Source: Mastigocoleus sp. MO_188.B34 (GTDB lineage: Bacteria > Cyanobacteriota > Cyanobacteriia > Cyanobacteriales > Nostocaceae). Taken from it: a stretch of DNA of 44,625 bases. The notes beneath the pieces are model-generated. The model saw only the letters and a program-made list of their open reading frames with translations, was not told the DNA's origin and ran no database searches. Position numbers and translations under genes: made by a program. This document shows, piece after piece, positions 35,910 to 44,625 of the stretch. Location of the stretch: positions 1-44,625 of the forward strand of contig NZ_JASJDK010000069.1 in NCBI RefSeq assembly GCF_030065675.1, written 5' to 3'. How positions within the stretch are numbered: position 1 is the first letter of the stretch; the number at the start of each line of letters is the position of its first letter.

Positions 35910-36701
35910 TTATTTCCTGAGATGATGTGTTTTCTGCCTTTGTGCTTCGTATAGTATTAGAGCAGCTGTGATCGCCACGTTTAATGATTCAACTCCTAAA
36001 GCCAAAGGAATATTGACTTGGATATCTGAAACTGCAACTAAACTATCCGATAGACCTGCTCCCTCATTTCCCAACAAGATTAGACTTGGTTTACGCCAAT
36101 CTACATCCCAATAGCTTAAAGATGAGGTAGGTAGAGTCGCCACCACTTGCATATCAGCCTGCTTAGCTTTTAGGATAGTAGCTTCTAAATTAGAAGTTGT
36201 TTTCATTGGTAAACGAAACCACTGTCCGGTACTGGCACGTAATACTTTTGGATTATCTAAATCAACACTATCTTCACTGAGTAATAGTCCTGATGCACCA
36301 GCAGCTGCTGCTGTACGGATCATTGTTCCCAAGTTACCAGGATTTTGAATAGTTTCTAAGGCAAGCAGTAAACCAGTAAAGGGTACTTCTTGGGAACGCA
36401 AACCTCGCCTAGCGGTTGCTATAATTCCATCAGGCTGTACTGTTGTCGCCATCATTTTTAAAACTTCCTCACTGACAACTTCGGCACGTTCGCATTGACT
36501 AGAAACTAAGTTCCACAAATGTAAATGATCTTTTTGCCATTGTGGGGTACAACATACTGCAACTAAAGGATAATTCATTGCACAAGCTTCCTCCAGGAGA
36601 TGGGTTCCTTCCAGAAGAAATAATTGCTGTTTATGTCTATCTTTTGCTGAATGCAGTTTTCGAACTTGTTTGACCAGAGGATTTTTGAAACTAGTTAACA
36701 C
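35910..36701 (-). CDS. SpoU/TrmH-family RNA 2'-O-ribose methyltransferase
   Basis: A 263-aa SPOUT methyltransferase with an N-terminal RNA-binding domain (about 1-95) and the three SpoU motifs: NPGNLGTMIRTAAAAG, LLGNEGAGL and IPLALGVESLNVAITAALILYE. These bind S-adenosylmethionine through the trefoil knot. Closest in type to RlmB/TsnR-like rRNA methyltransferases; the exact target nucleotide cannot be told. Start is ATG 36701. The gene appears complete. Confidence 0.9.
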   Translation of the reverse strand: MLTSFKNPLVKQVRKLHSAKDRHKQQLFLLEGTHLLEEACAMNYPLVAVCCTPQWQKDHLHLWNLVSSQCERAEVVSEEVLKMMATTVQPDGIIATARRGLRSQEVPFTGLLLALETIQNPGNLGTMIRTAAAAGASGLLLSEDSVDLDNPKVLRASTGQWFRLPMKTTSNLEATILKAKQADMQVVATLPTSSLSYWDVDWRKPSLILLGNEGAGLSDSLVAVSDIQVNIPLALGVESLNVAITAALILYEAQRQKTHHLRK

Positions 36702-37118
36702 GAGAATATTTAGCAGGACCTGCGAGTTAAGGAATAAGAAATTTTTGAGCTTAATGTTTTGGCTAGTATGCTTAGCTTGTAGCTTGAATATTAAAAATTT
36801 ACCCTTTTAATTCAAATAGGTACAAAAATAAATAAACATTTGAAAATAAACATTTGAATTTAGAGAAATATCAAAATACTTTACAAAAATTTGATACTCT
36901 CCCAGTTCTGTTAAGCCGCACCATTGCGAATTAATGCTAAAATCAGGAGACTTTTTGTGCACAAGAATATAATATCTTTACCTTCCTAAGAACAGAAAAG
37001 GTTAATCAACAGCTTTCAATAATGTTATATAGGAGCGGCGCTTCCTCTCACTGCTAATCTTACGATATAGCGGGAGCCTCCACGCCGAAAAACGGATGAT
37101 TTTATTTTTCTTACATAG

Positions 37119-37203
37119 TGCGGAACCCGGGACTTGAACCCGGAAGCCCTAAACGGGCACTAGAACCTGAATCTAGCGCGTCTACCAATTCCGCCAGTCC
37201 CGC
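37119..37203 (-). tRNA. tRNA-Leu (CAG)
   Basis: An 85-nt class II tRNA on the minus strand. The acceptor stem GCGGGAC pairs with GTTCCGC, the anticodon stem CTAGA/TCTAG encloses the loop TTCAGGT with anticodon CAG, there is a long variable arm, and the T arm contains GGTTCAAGTCC. The discriminator is A. CCA is not encoded. Confidence 0.95.
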
Positions 37204-37841
37204 TGAATACAATAAATAGCCTCAACTTAGAACAAATTTGCTTACTGAACTGTCAGTAGTAAAATTTGGAAATAAATACTTATTATTTTTTGATAACTTT
37301 TTATTTTTACTAAAAAAATCGATTTTTGTCAAGCTGAAATAGTTTTTTTGTCATGGACATGTGTTTTAAGGAGAGCATGCAAGTAAAGTGAGTCGCCTCC
37401 AAGCAAGAAGTACTTTTTTATAAGTTTTTATTGAGTTCTTAATTTGGTCTAAAACCTATTAAGAATAAACTAAGTTGTCACTGATGAATTCTCCCTTGGG
37501 ACTGGTCTTGTACAGAATTAACTAGATTAAATATGAATTATGATTATTTACATTTTGTATTAAAAGCAAAATCTCAATAAGGGTGGGATCTTTTTCCTTC
37601 CCATCAAACACAAAAATATTACCTGAAATTTTGCCAAACCTTAACAAGAAAAAAACCTGGAATACCGAGAAGTAATAATACAGGTAAAACCTTGATTATT
37701 TCAGTGTTTTTAAGTTATATGGAGCCAAAAATAGAAGCTTGAAATTATTTAAATACAGGAATATGTAATAGAAAAATGTGGACAAATAAAATCTTTACTG
37801 TAGAATCAAAACCAACTTGAAAGATGTAAAATTAAGTATTT
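37204..37841. other. 638-base spacer upstream of murA
   Basis: AT-rich with no coding frame. I see no operator or repeat beyond ordinary A/T runs; the murA promoter should be near its 3' end. Confidence 0.5.
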
Positions 37842-37856
37842 TTGGAGGGTAGGCAG

Positions 37857-39233
37857 ATTAATTCTTCTCGCAGCTTACCAGATGCCAAATCTTCAGTACC
37901 AGAAGACTCCTCAGTCTTGGAAATTTGGGGTGGGCATTCTTTGCAAGGTCGAGTCACAATTAACGGGGCTAAAAACTCCGCATTAGTAATTATGGCTGGA
38001 GCTTTGCTCTGTTCGGGAGATTGTCGCATTCGCAATGTCCCTTTACTAGCGGACGTCAAGCGAATGATGCAGGTTATATCAGCTTTAGGCGTGGATCTGA
38101 AACTTAATGGTAATGTTTTAGATATTAACGCTAGAGATTTTTCTACATCCAAAGCTCCTTACGAATTAGTTACCCAACTAAGGGCTAGTTTTTTTGCAAT
38201 TGGTGCAATTTTGGCTCGCCTAGGAGTGGCACAAATGCCTTTACCTGGTGGTTGTGCAATTGGTGCACGACCAGTAGATCTTCATGTCCGGGGATTACAA
38301 GCAATGGGTGCCGAAGTTCAAATCGAACATGGTATCTGTAATGCTCACATTCCTGGAAATCGCCGTCGACTTCAAGGGGCAAAGATTTATTTGGATAGTC
38401 CCAGTGTAGGAGCAACAGAAACTTTAATGATGGCAGCTACTCTGGCTGAGGGTGAAACCATTATTGAAAATGCTGCTCGCGAACCGGAAGTTGTTGATTT
38501 GGCAAACTTCTGTAACGCAATGGGAGCTAAAATATCTGGGGCAGGAACCAGTAAAATCGTCATTGATGGGGTTCCTGAGTTACATTCTCTGGACTACACA
38601 ATTATTCCCGATCGCATCGAAGCAGGAACTTTTTTAGTTGCTGGAGCTATTACTCGCTCAGAAATTATTTTGTCTCCAGTAATACCAGAGCACCTAATTC
38701 CAGTTACTGCGAAACTGCAAGAAATGGGAATTTCTGTAGTTGAGGAAACGGCTAATACTTTACGTATTCTACCAGTAGATAAATTCCAAGCGACAAATAT
38801 TGAAACTTCACCTCACCCTGGTTTTCCTACTGATATGCAAGCGCCATTTATGTCCTTACTTGCATTAGCTGAGGGTGAAAGCATTATCAAAGAAAATGTC
38901 TTTGAAAATCGTTTACGTCATGCTTCAGAACTAAATCGCTTGGGTGCAGATATTCGCGTAAAAGGTAATACCGCTCTGATCCATGGAGTAAAAACATTGT
39001 CAGGTGCACCAGTATTAGGTACTGATTTACGCGCAACTGCAGCATTAGTAATAGCAGCGCTAGCAGCAGAAGGAAAAACTACTATTCAAGGATTAAGCCA
39101 CTTAGATCGTGGTTATGAACTGATAGACGAAAAGCTAAATAAATTGGGTGCGAAAGTTGAGCGTTTGAATGTAACTGGAACACAACCAGAATTTACTGCC
39201 AGTGTTAACGGTAACTCTAAAACATCCGCTTAA
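37857..39233 (+). CDS. murA: UDP-N-acetylglucosamine 1-carboxyvinyltransferase
   Basis: MurA starts peptidoglycan synthesis by adding enolpyruvate to UDP-GlcNAc. The catalytic pair K-N is in GAKNSAL, the reactive Cys in [11 protein letters not shown], and [17 protein letters not shown] is the closing motif. The start is unusual: no ATG or GTG stands near the expected N-terminus. GGAGG (37844-37848) lies eight bases before an in-frame ATT at 37857; a TTG at 37842 overlaps the Shine-Dalgarno and is less likely. I therefore mark ATT (AUU) as start, with caution. About 458 codons follow; the gene is intact. Confidence 0.9.
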   Translation: MNSSRSLPDAKSSVPEDSSVLEIWGGHSLQGRVTINGAKNSALVIMAGALLCSGDCRIRNVPLLADVKRMMQVISALGVDLKLNGNVLDINARDFSTSKAPYELVTQLRASFFAIGAILARLGVAQMPLPGGCAIGARPVDLHVRGLQAMGAEVQIEHGICNAHIPGNRRRLQGAKIYLDSPSVGATETLMMAATLAEGETIIENAAREPEVVDLANFCNAMGAKISGAGTSKIVIDGVPELHSLDYTIIPDRIEAGTFLVAGAITRSEIILSPVIPEHLIPVTAKLQEMGISVVEETANTLRILPVDKFQATNIETSPHPGFPTDMQAPFMSLLALAEGESIIKENVFENRLRHASELNRLGADIRVKGNTALIHGVKTLSGAPVLGTDLRATAALVIAALAAEGKTTIQGLSHLDRGYELIDEKLNKLGAKVERLNVTGTQPEFTASVNGNSKTSA

Positions 39234-39272
39234 CATTCACAAGCTATTAGTAATAAATTGTCAAGAAATCTA

Positions 39273-39336
39273 GGGGCAAATTGTTGGGGTAAAACTATGT
39301 ATTTGGTTTTACTTCAATTTTTGCCTCTTTTATTTT
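39273..39336 (+). terminator. terminator after murA
   Basis: Nested arms GGGGCAAA / TTTTTGCCTC and GTAAAAC / GTTTTAC are followed by a T-rich run 40 bases after the murA stop. Confidence 0.7.
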
Positions 39337-39570
39337 ATGTATGGGTCATGAGTAATAGGGAATGGTTAAAAGAAAAGAACAAATGTTTTTCAGAATAAAC
39401 TTAATATTTTTTATTTATTTTTATATATTTTGGCAACCTATTTTAGGATTAATTTCGTCAATCATCGCCATCTTGCTAGACTTCTTACTCCCGTGATTAG
39501 GGATTAAACAATAACCTACTATATCCGAAGGTTTACAGGTCTTTTCAGACGCATGTTAATTATCTTTCTT

Positions 39571-39662
39571 AGAGACATATTAATTAAATATATATATGTG
39601 ATTAATATGTGTATTAGGACACGGAGATAAATTAATTTATTTCTATAATTACATTTGTGACT
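39571..39662 (+). repeat. AT-rich direct repeat, copy 1 (partner at 44089-44180)
   Basis: About 92 bases starting AGAGACATATTAATTA and ending ATTTGTGACTC match the partner copy with roughly three-quarters identity. The copies lie in intergenic DNA on the same strand, 4.5 kb apart, flanking the IS4-type element, tRNA and M48 gene. Confidence 0.6.
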
Positions 39663-40003
39663 CAACAGCCGAATTGATAATAGAAAATATCATATATTCA
39701 TATTTTACAAGAAAAAATGGATGCATATAGCGAGTATAGACTATTTTTTGCAGCGATTAAATTGTACTATTATAAATTATTTTCACTTAAGTAATTCACA
39801 CTATTTTTTACTCAATAAGTAAAATCAATAAACTTTATTTAAAGCTCAAACTCCCATAATACTAATATGTAAAAATAAGATATTGATTTTATCATAATTA
39901 TTATGGTTAAAAAATGATTATTATGTATATTTCCATGTAAGAAGTATCTGAAGGGGCGAAGAAACAGCCTGAAACCCTTATTTTATATAGCAAGTAACAT
40001 TGT

Positions 40004-41273
40004 GTGGTAAAAAAGATAGGTCTTTATATTTGCAATAAGACCTACCAGTTGAAAATGTTACCTAAATTTTACCAGACGCACCTAAAAAGTCAATTGAGTC
40101 TAGCAGATTATATTTTTCTAAAAATTCTGCTTCACCTTTTACAGTCAATTAAAAAAGTAAATCTAGAAAAGTTAGCTAGTGCTTTACCTTTACCAATCAA
40201 ATTTGAAAGTAGAAGAAAAAGAATACAAAGATTTTTGTCATTACCAAACCTAACAATTGAAAAAGTTTGGTTTCCAATAGTTGAAGAATGGTTAAAAGCA
40301 TATTTTACAGATGGAAAAATAATTTATGTAGCAATTGATAGAACAAGTTGGTGTCGCATAAATTTATTTATGGTTAGCGTTATTTGGGATAAAAGCGATG
40401 CAGCGCGGTCTTGGGGGTTTCCCCCATGAGCGACTGCATCAAGACAGAGCATTTCCAATATACTTTACTTTATTGCCAAAATTGGGTAGTAGCAATCTAA
40501 CGGAACAGCAAAGTATTTTATCGAAAGTTATCCCGATTTTTAATAACTATAAAGTATGCATACTAGGAGATAGAGAATTTTGTTCTGTTAAATTAGCAAA
40601 CTACCTCCAGGGCTCGGGTGTATATTTTTGTTTGCGTTTAAAAAAGAATGAGTTTGTAGAATATAAAGAAGGAATTTGGATTGAATTAAATAATTTGGGA
40701 TTAGTACCAGGAACTTGCTTTTTTATCAAAGGGGTTAAGGTAACAAAGACCCGTGGTTTTATAAGTTTTAATGTTGCTGGTAAGTGGAAGCGTAAAATTG
40801 ATGGTGTGGCACCAAAAGAAGGATGGTTTATTTTAACCAATTTTGACAGCCTAGAATCTGCTATTTTAGCCTACAAGCAAAGATTTGATATAGAAGAAAT
40901 GTTTAGAGATTTCAAAAAATGTGGTTACAACTTAGAAGGCACTAACGTTCAAAATCAACGCTTTATAACATTAGTTTTATTGATAGCGTTCTGCTTGCAG
41001 CAGCGCTTCGCTATCGCTTACACTTCGGCAACTATTCAAGGTCAACAAATTAAACGTAAAGGAATACAGAAATATGTGGCTCGTATCAAAGAATATGGTC
41101 GCTTGGAGCGAAGACATAGTAGTTTTTATGTTGGTTTATATGGTCAAAACTGGGTTACTTTCAAGGATGATTGCATAGAATTAGTAATCAAATTAATGAA
41201 ATTAAATCGCAATAAGCAGAAGTATTATCAAAAAGGTATAAGTGCTATGAGGCTCATAGAATCTACGTTTTAA
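40004..41273 (+). pseudogene. IS4-type transposase, split by a 52-bp palindromic insertion
   Basis: The N-terminal half (to about 40389) has the first catalytic Asp in YVAIDRTSW. A 52-bp insertion at about 40390-40441 then shifts the frame by one. After it the frame continues as RAFPIYFTLLPKLGSSN, with the second catalytic Asp in CILGDREF and Glu in YKQRFDIEEMFRDFK. A second, in-frame insertion of about 24 bases seems to add FCLQQRFA within the conserved LIA-IAYTSA segment (about 40990-41013). It is translated as two frames (40004-40429 and about 40398-41273) and is unlikely to be functional. Confidence 0.88.
40390..40441. mobile_element. 52-bp palindromic repeat (small mobile hairpin) inside the IS4 transposase
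   Basis: The unit has outer arms GATGCAG / CTGCATC and inner arms GGGGG / CCCCC around TTT. Removing 52 bases restores the transposase frame (IWDK-RAFPIYF). Similar GCGATGCAG...CTGCATC hairpins are, to my knowledge, common dispersed repeats in Nostocales genomes. Confidence 0.75.
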
Positions 41274-42049
41274 CCAATTTCGTCGCCCCTTCAGAAGAAG
41301 TATACTTTTACAGCCTTTGAAATACTTGATATAAAAGGATTATTTCTTTTCACTGAAACTTTTATAAGTTGTAAAAACTTTATTTTTTGAACATTAGTTC
41401 AATCGGATTTGTTATTGATTAGAACATATTCGCTGAAGTAACAATAAAATAAAAACATAAATAAACCTTAAAATATTGTCGATGAAAATTATTTTTATAT
41501 ACTTGAGTGATTTAAATATGGGTAATTTTATATCTTTGTTTAGTTAATTTCTTATATTTATTGATATTGTCTTTACAGTATTTATGAAAAAACAAAAAGT
41601 AATTATTAAAAAACCGTGAAGTTTATACAAAACTTGGGATCTTAAGTAAAAGTAGGATAGGATACAGGCGGAAAAGATGGAATTGATACCAGCAAATATA
41701 AGAAATTTACCCAAGAAAGTTTTGGTAATGCTTTAAGATTTAAAATCAATCACATTTGAAGTAATTATTTGTGATTGATACTAAATATGTTTTGACCTTC
41801 GTATTGATTTGTGTGCAACTTAAATATTGGCAAGTGATGGCGGAGTTTGTTTATTTTCCGACTCGAAAGGTCTTAGAGTTCTTAGTTATAGCTTTACCTT
41901 TTGACTAATAAATTTTTGGCTCTCCCTATCCACCTAATTTCGATCGCCAAATGAGCAATATGCCTGACTCTCTCACCTTTGCGACAGGTACTAATTCTGG
42001 TAAATCATGCAAGCAAAAATAGTCAACAATTGGTTTATTTATAAAAGTA

Positions 42050-42289
42050 ATGAAGCAACCTAACACTACAGATAACCAACTGAGGCGGTTATTCCGCCAA
42101 ATGTCTCAAATTAGCCAAAATAGCAGCGAGAATACAGGTCTAGTTATTGCTTATTTAAGTTTTCTAAGTTTTTTGGTGACTGGTATTTTAGGGGTTTTTG
42201 GATTATTAATTTCACAAAAGCCCTACACTAACACAACAAAAGGGACACAAGTACCGCCACTAATTGAGCAAGTTAATGAATCCAAATAA
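42050..42289 (+). CDS. small single-pass membrane protein, hypothetical
   Basis: A 79-aa protein with a Gln/Ser/Arg-rich N-terminus, one predicted transmembrane helix (about 31-53: LVIAYLSFLSFLVTGILGVFGLLI) and a short Thr/Pro-rich tail. No recognised family. It stands alone between the IS4-type element and the M48 gene. The 336 bases after it contain nothing I can identify. Probably a real but unknown gene. Confidence 0.5.
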   Translation: MKQPNTTDNQLRRLFRQMSQISQNSSENTGLVIAYLSFLSFLVTGILGVFGLLISQKPYTNTTKGTQVPPLIEQVNESK

Positions 42290-42625
42290 CATAAATTATT
42301 GATGAGGTGCCTTCAGAACTCACATCTCTAAAAGAAATCGCTATATATTTGTCCGTTGCGACAATTACGAAATGCATGTGCAAAGCAATCGCACTCTCAA
42401 TGCCATACATCTATCATGGTAAGAATCGTTAGGAAAAAACTACGAAACAGCCCTTAGATTTCATCGCTGAGCTACATCATCCATAGCGAACTACAGAATT
42501 TAGTTAAACTAAATAAAAATGCACATACTACTTGTACTTGACTGGCAAGCAGTATCTAATTTCTCCCGAAATATATTGGGCGGATTATTATTAAACACAT
42601 TCCACAACTGGGAGCTTGTTTCGCT

Positions 42626-43504
42626 ATGAACCCTTTAAACACTCAATTGGTTGGTTTAAGAGCCGATTCCTTTCGTCATCCATTAGACTTAGAGGCAACA
42701 AAAGCACTCAAGCAAATACCAGGAATAGATTTGATCGTTAGAAATCTTTTAGGACCGGTAGCGGAGCAGGTTTTTTATGTAGAAAATATCGCTTCTAGTA
42801 TTTTAATTGGTAAAAACCAATTACCGGATCTACACAATTTATTGCTGGATGCTTGTCAAACTCTAGATATTGAACCACCCCAATTGTACGTAAGACAGCA
42901 TCCGGCTCCCAATGCTTATACTTTTGCAATGCGCGGCAAACAACCCTTTGTTATGCTGCATACTTCCCTGATAGATATTCTTACACCAGAGGAAATTCAG
43001 GCAGTAATTGCTCATGAATTGGGTCACCTTAAATGTGACCACAGTCTTTATTTAACCCCTGTAAATTTATTGATCTTGGCTGCTGCGAACCTACCCACCG
43101 TAGGTGTAGTTATTGCTCAAACAATTCAAGCCCAACTTTTAGAATGGATCCGCTGTGCAGAATTTACTTGCGATCGCGCAGCTTTGCTGGCGACCCAAAA
43201 CCCCAAGGTAGTTATGTCAGTATTAATGAAATTGGCAGGTGGTTCACCCAAATTATCATCCCAGTTAAATCTTGATGCTTTTATTGCCCAAGCCCGTGCT
43301 TATGATGAAATTAGTAAAGATGAACTAGGAGAGATGGTTAAGGCTGCACGTACCGCTCAATTGACTCATCCGGTACCAGTATTACGGGCGCGGGAAATAG
43401 ATCGGTGGGCAAGCAGCAAAGAATATCAAAAGTTGTTGCAAAATCACAAGGTTGGGGGTTATAATAACCAAGTTGCCTCTGCGGGCGGGTGGCGAAATTG
43501 GTAG
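42626..43504 (+). CDS. M48-family zinc metalloprotease (HtpX-like)
   Basis: A 292-aa M48 peptidase. The zinc-binding HELGH lies at 130-134, with the third ligand probably E179 in CAEFTCDRAA. Hydrophobic segments (YLTPVNLLILAAANLPTVGVVIAQT) fit a membrane-associated HtpX-like protein, although the N-terminus has no transmembrane helices. The C-terminal codons GGWRNW-stop are read from the tRNA-Leu gene: the last 22 bases (43483-43504) overlap the tRNA on the same strand. So the natural C-terminus may have been altered. Confidence 0.88.
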   Translation: MNPLNTQLVGLRADSFRHPLDLEATKALKQIPGIDLIVRNLLGPVAEQVFYVENIASSILIGKNQLPDLHNLLLDACQTLDIEPPQLYVRQHPAPNAYTFAMRGKQPFVMLHTSLIDILTPEEIQAVIAHELGHLKCDHSLYLTPVNLLILAAANLPTVGVVIAQTIQAQLLEWIRCAEFTCDRAALLATQNPKVVMSVLMKLAGGSPKLSSQLNLDAFIAQARAYDEISKDELGEMVKAARTAQLTHPVPVLRAREIDRWASSKEYQKLLQNHKVGGYNNQVASAGGWRNW

Positions 43505-43567
43505 ACGCAGCAGACTCAAAATCTGCCGCCCTATAAAGGCGTGAGAGTTCGAGTCTCTCTCCGCCCA
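43483..43567 (+). tRNA. tRNA-Leu (CAA)
   Basis: An 85-nt class II tRNA. The acceptor stem GGGCGGG pairs with TCCGCCC (one G-U), the anticodon stem GCAGA/TCTGC encloses the loop CTCAAAA with anticodon CAA, there is a long variable arm, and GAGAGTTCGAGTCTCTC is the T arm. CCA is not encoded. Its 5' end overlaps the M48 protease stop by 22 bases. Confidence 0.95.
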
Positions 43568-43600
43568 CTTAAAACAAAATAAATCCGTCATGGATGTTAA

Positions 43601-43643
43601 TTTGGCTTATCTTACATTTCGTTAGGTAAGCCAAATATTTTTT
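43601..43643 (+). terminator. terminator after tRNA-Leu(CAA)
   Basis: TTTGGCTTA and TAAGCCAAA form a perfect nine-bp stem, followed by TATTTTTT, 34 bases after the tRNA. Confidence 0.8.
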
Positions 43644-44625
43644 CAGTTTCTCAGTTAAATTCTTATTTAGAGTGCCTGCATAAAACCAAGAGTGCAGTTT
43701 GAAATTCACAAGTTTCTTTAAAAAAACAACCTCAGGAAAAATAGGAGATAGGAAAAAAAGGAAGAAATATTCTCACTGATAAATCTGGTGCTGTGCTTGT
43801 GGATTAATCAATTAAAGCTCCCCACCCTCCAGAGCTATTAGGATATTCTGCGCTTGCGATCGAACTCAAACTTTATGTCTTTATGCGGGTTAGATTATAA
43901 ATATTGACTTATACTACTTTTTGTTGTGTCTAACTAAAAGTTAATCATAGATTTTGAAGGTAATCGCTTTTAGTTAAATAGAGATATTTTTCTCGTGTGA
44001 AAGAATATATGTGTGTGCCCTGATCGCGTTGATATTAAATATTTTATGGGATTAAATTGATGCTCGTCTGGATAATTTAATCTTATTTAGAGACATATTA
44101 ATTATATATATATATGTAATTGATATGTGTACTAAGAGACTGAGATTGATAAATTATCTTCTATTATTTTATTTGTACTCTAGGCACCTAAATCAAAATA
44201 AAAGATGTAATATATGTATTTTTTTCTCCTTTTGAATACAAATTATTTTCTGTTTGGAGCTATTTATATCTATTTTTTTAAGCGAACCATTGGATATTTT
44301 TTACTCTAAACTGTCCGGATATTAGAAATAAAACTGGAAAATGTAAGTACTAATACTATATAGAGCAAAAAAATATACTTGGCGAATATAAATACATCTT
44401 CCGACTATTTATACAACAAAATTTATTGATAAAAAAAAAACTTACTATTGATAATTTTTTTTTGCTGTTTTATTATTAAAATATCAACAAAAATTAAAAT
44501 TATCATATTTGCAATAAAACCGATATATGCATATCTTGTATGAGTTATTATGATTAATTACACAAATACAATATTATTTATTCTATCTACAATTAAATTA
44601 CTAGAGTTAAGAGATAAAAATAATC
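43644..44625. other. AT-rich terminal interval without genes
   Basis: About 1 kb with no frame longer than a few dozen codons. It holds the second copy of the AT-rich direct repeat (44089-44180) and long A and T runs. Confidence 0.5.
44089..44180 (+). repeat. AT-rich direct repeat, copy 2 (partner at 39571-39662)
   Basis: Begins AGAGACATATTAATTA and ends near ATTTGTACTC. It includes a TATATATATATG run and matches 39571-39662 with about three-quarters identity. Confidence 0.6.

Larger units (their letters stand above)
39948..41294 (+). mobile_element. IS4-type insertion sequence with 9-bp target duplication
   Basis: A 1347-bp element. Its terminal inverted repeats are CTGAAGGGGCGA (39948-39959) and TCGCCCCTTCAG (41283-41294). 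It is flanked by a perfect 9-bp direct repeat AAGAAGTAT (39939-39947, 41295-41303). The size, target duplication and transposase type fit the IS4 family. Clean ends suggest recent insertion, but the transposase is now broken. Confidence 0.92.

Overview
The window comes from the chromosome of a filamentous, heterocyst-forming cyanobacterium (order Nostocales). The evidence is the psbA (D1) 3' end at the left edge, HIP1-type GCGATCGC octamers, many Nostocales-style short palindromic repeats, and a nif cluster whose nifD gene is split by the classic programmed nifD element: the core GGATTACTCCG lies at 22563-22573, with an XisA-type tyrosine recombinase beside it. The nif gene order ending in nifW-hesA-hesB-fdxH is the one known from heterocystous species.

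Layout. 1-5.5 kb holds psbA (partial), a Uma2 nuclease, thrC with a MoaD/ThiS-like sulfur carrier, and small unknown genes. 4.1-7.4 kb is a wrecked B12-uptake-type locus on the minus strand. It consists of a cobalamin riboswitch, a dead IS630 element (itself carrying a MITE), the 3' stump of a TonB-dependent receptor, an intact (2Fe-2S) protein gene, and a frameshifted periplasmic binding protein gene. 7.4-20.2 kb is a dense zinc-response cluster with at least six Zur-box-like palindromes. It contains a small Cys-rich protein, hemB, two metallophosphatase-like proteins, cysS, three COG0523/CobW-type proteins, folE, zur itself, a MinD/CooC-like ATPase, peptide deformylase, a DUF6171-like zinc-ribbon protein and an unrecognised 286-aa protein. 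20.6-22.6 kb holds a dodecin-like gene, xisA and the right junction of the nifD element.

22.6-32.7 kb is the nif cluster: nifD 3' end, nifK, nifE, nifN, nifX, a DUF269 gene, a DUF683 gene, nifW, hesA, hesB and fdxH, followed by a CBS-domain gene. 32.7-34.8 kb is a long AT-rich stretch with no convincing gene. 34.8-44.6 kb contains a small unknown gene, a hydrogenase maturation protease (hupW type), a SpoU/TrmH RNA methyltransferase, tRNA-Leu(CAG), murA, a complete IS4-type element with a 9-bp target duplication but a broken transposase, a small membrane protein, and an M48 protease whose 3' end overlaps tRNA-Leu(CAA). The last 1 kb is AT-rich and appears empty.

How the parts fit. After excision by the XisA-type recombinase in heterocysts, nifD would be restored and nifHDK-ENX and later genes expressed; hesA/hesB and fdxH support cluster assembly and electron delivery. 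No 5' half of nifD and no second core site was seen to the left. Either the nifD element is larger than 22.5 kb and carries the whole zinc regulon (and even psbA and thrC), or the locus has been rearranged or mis-joined. This is the most consequential open question in the window.
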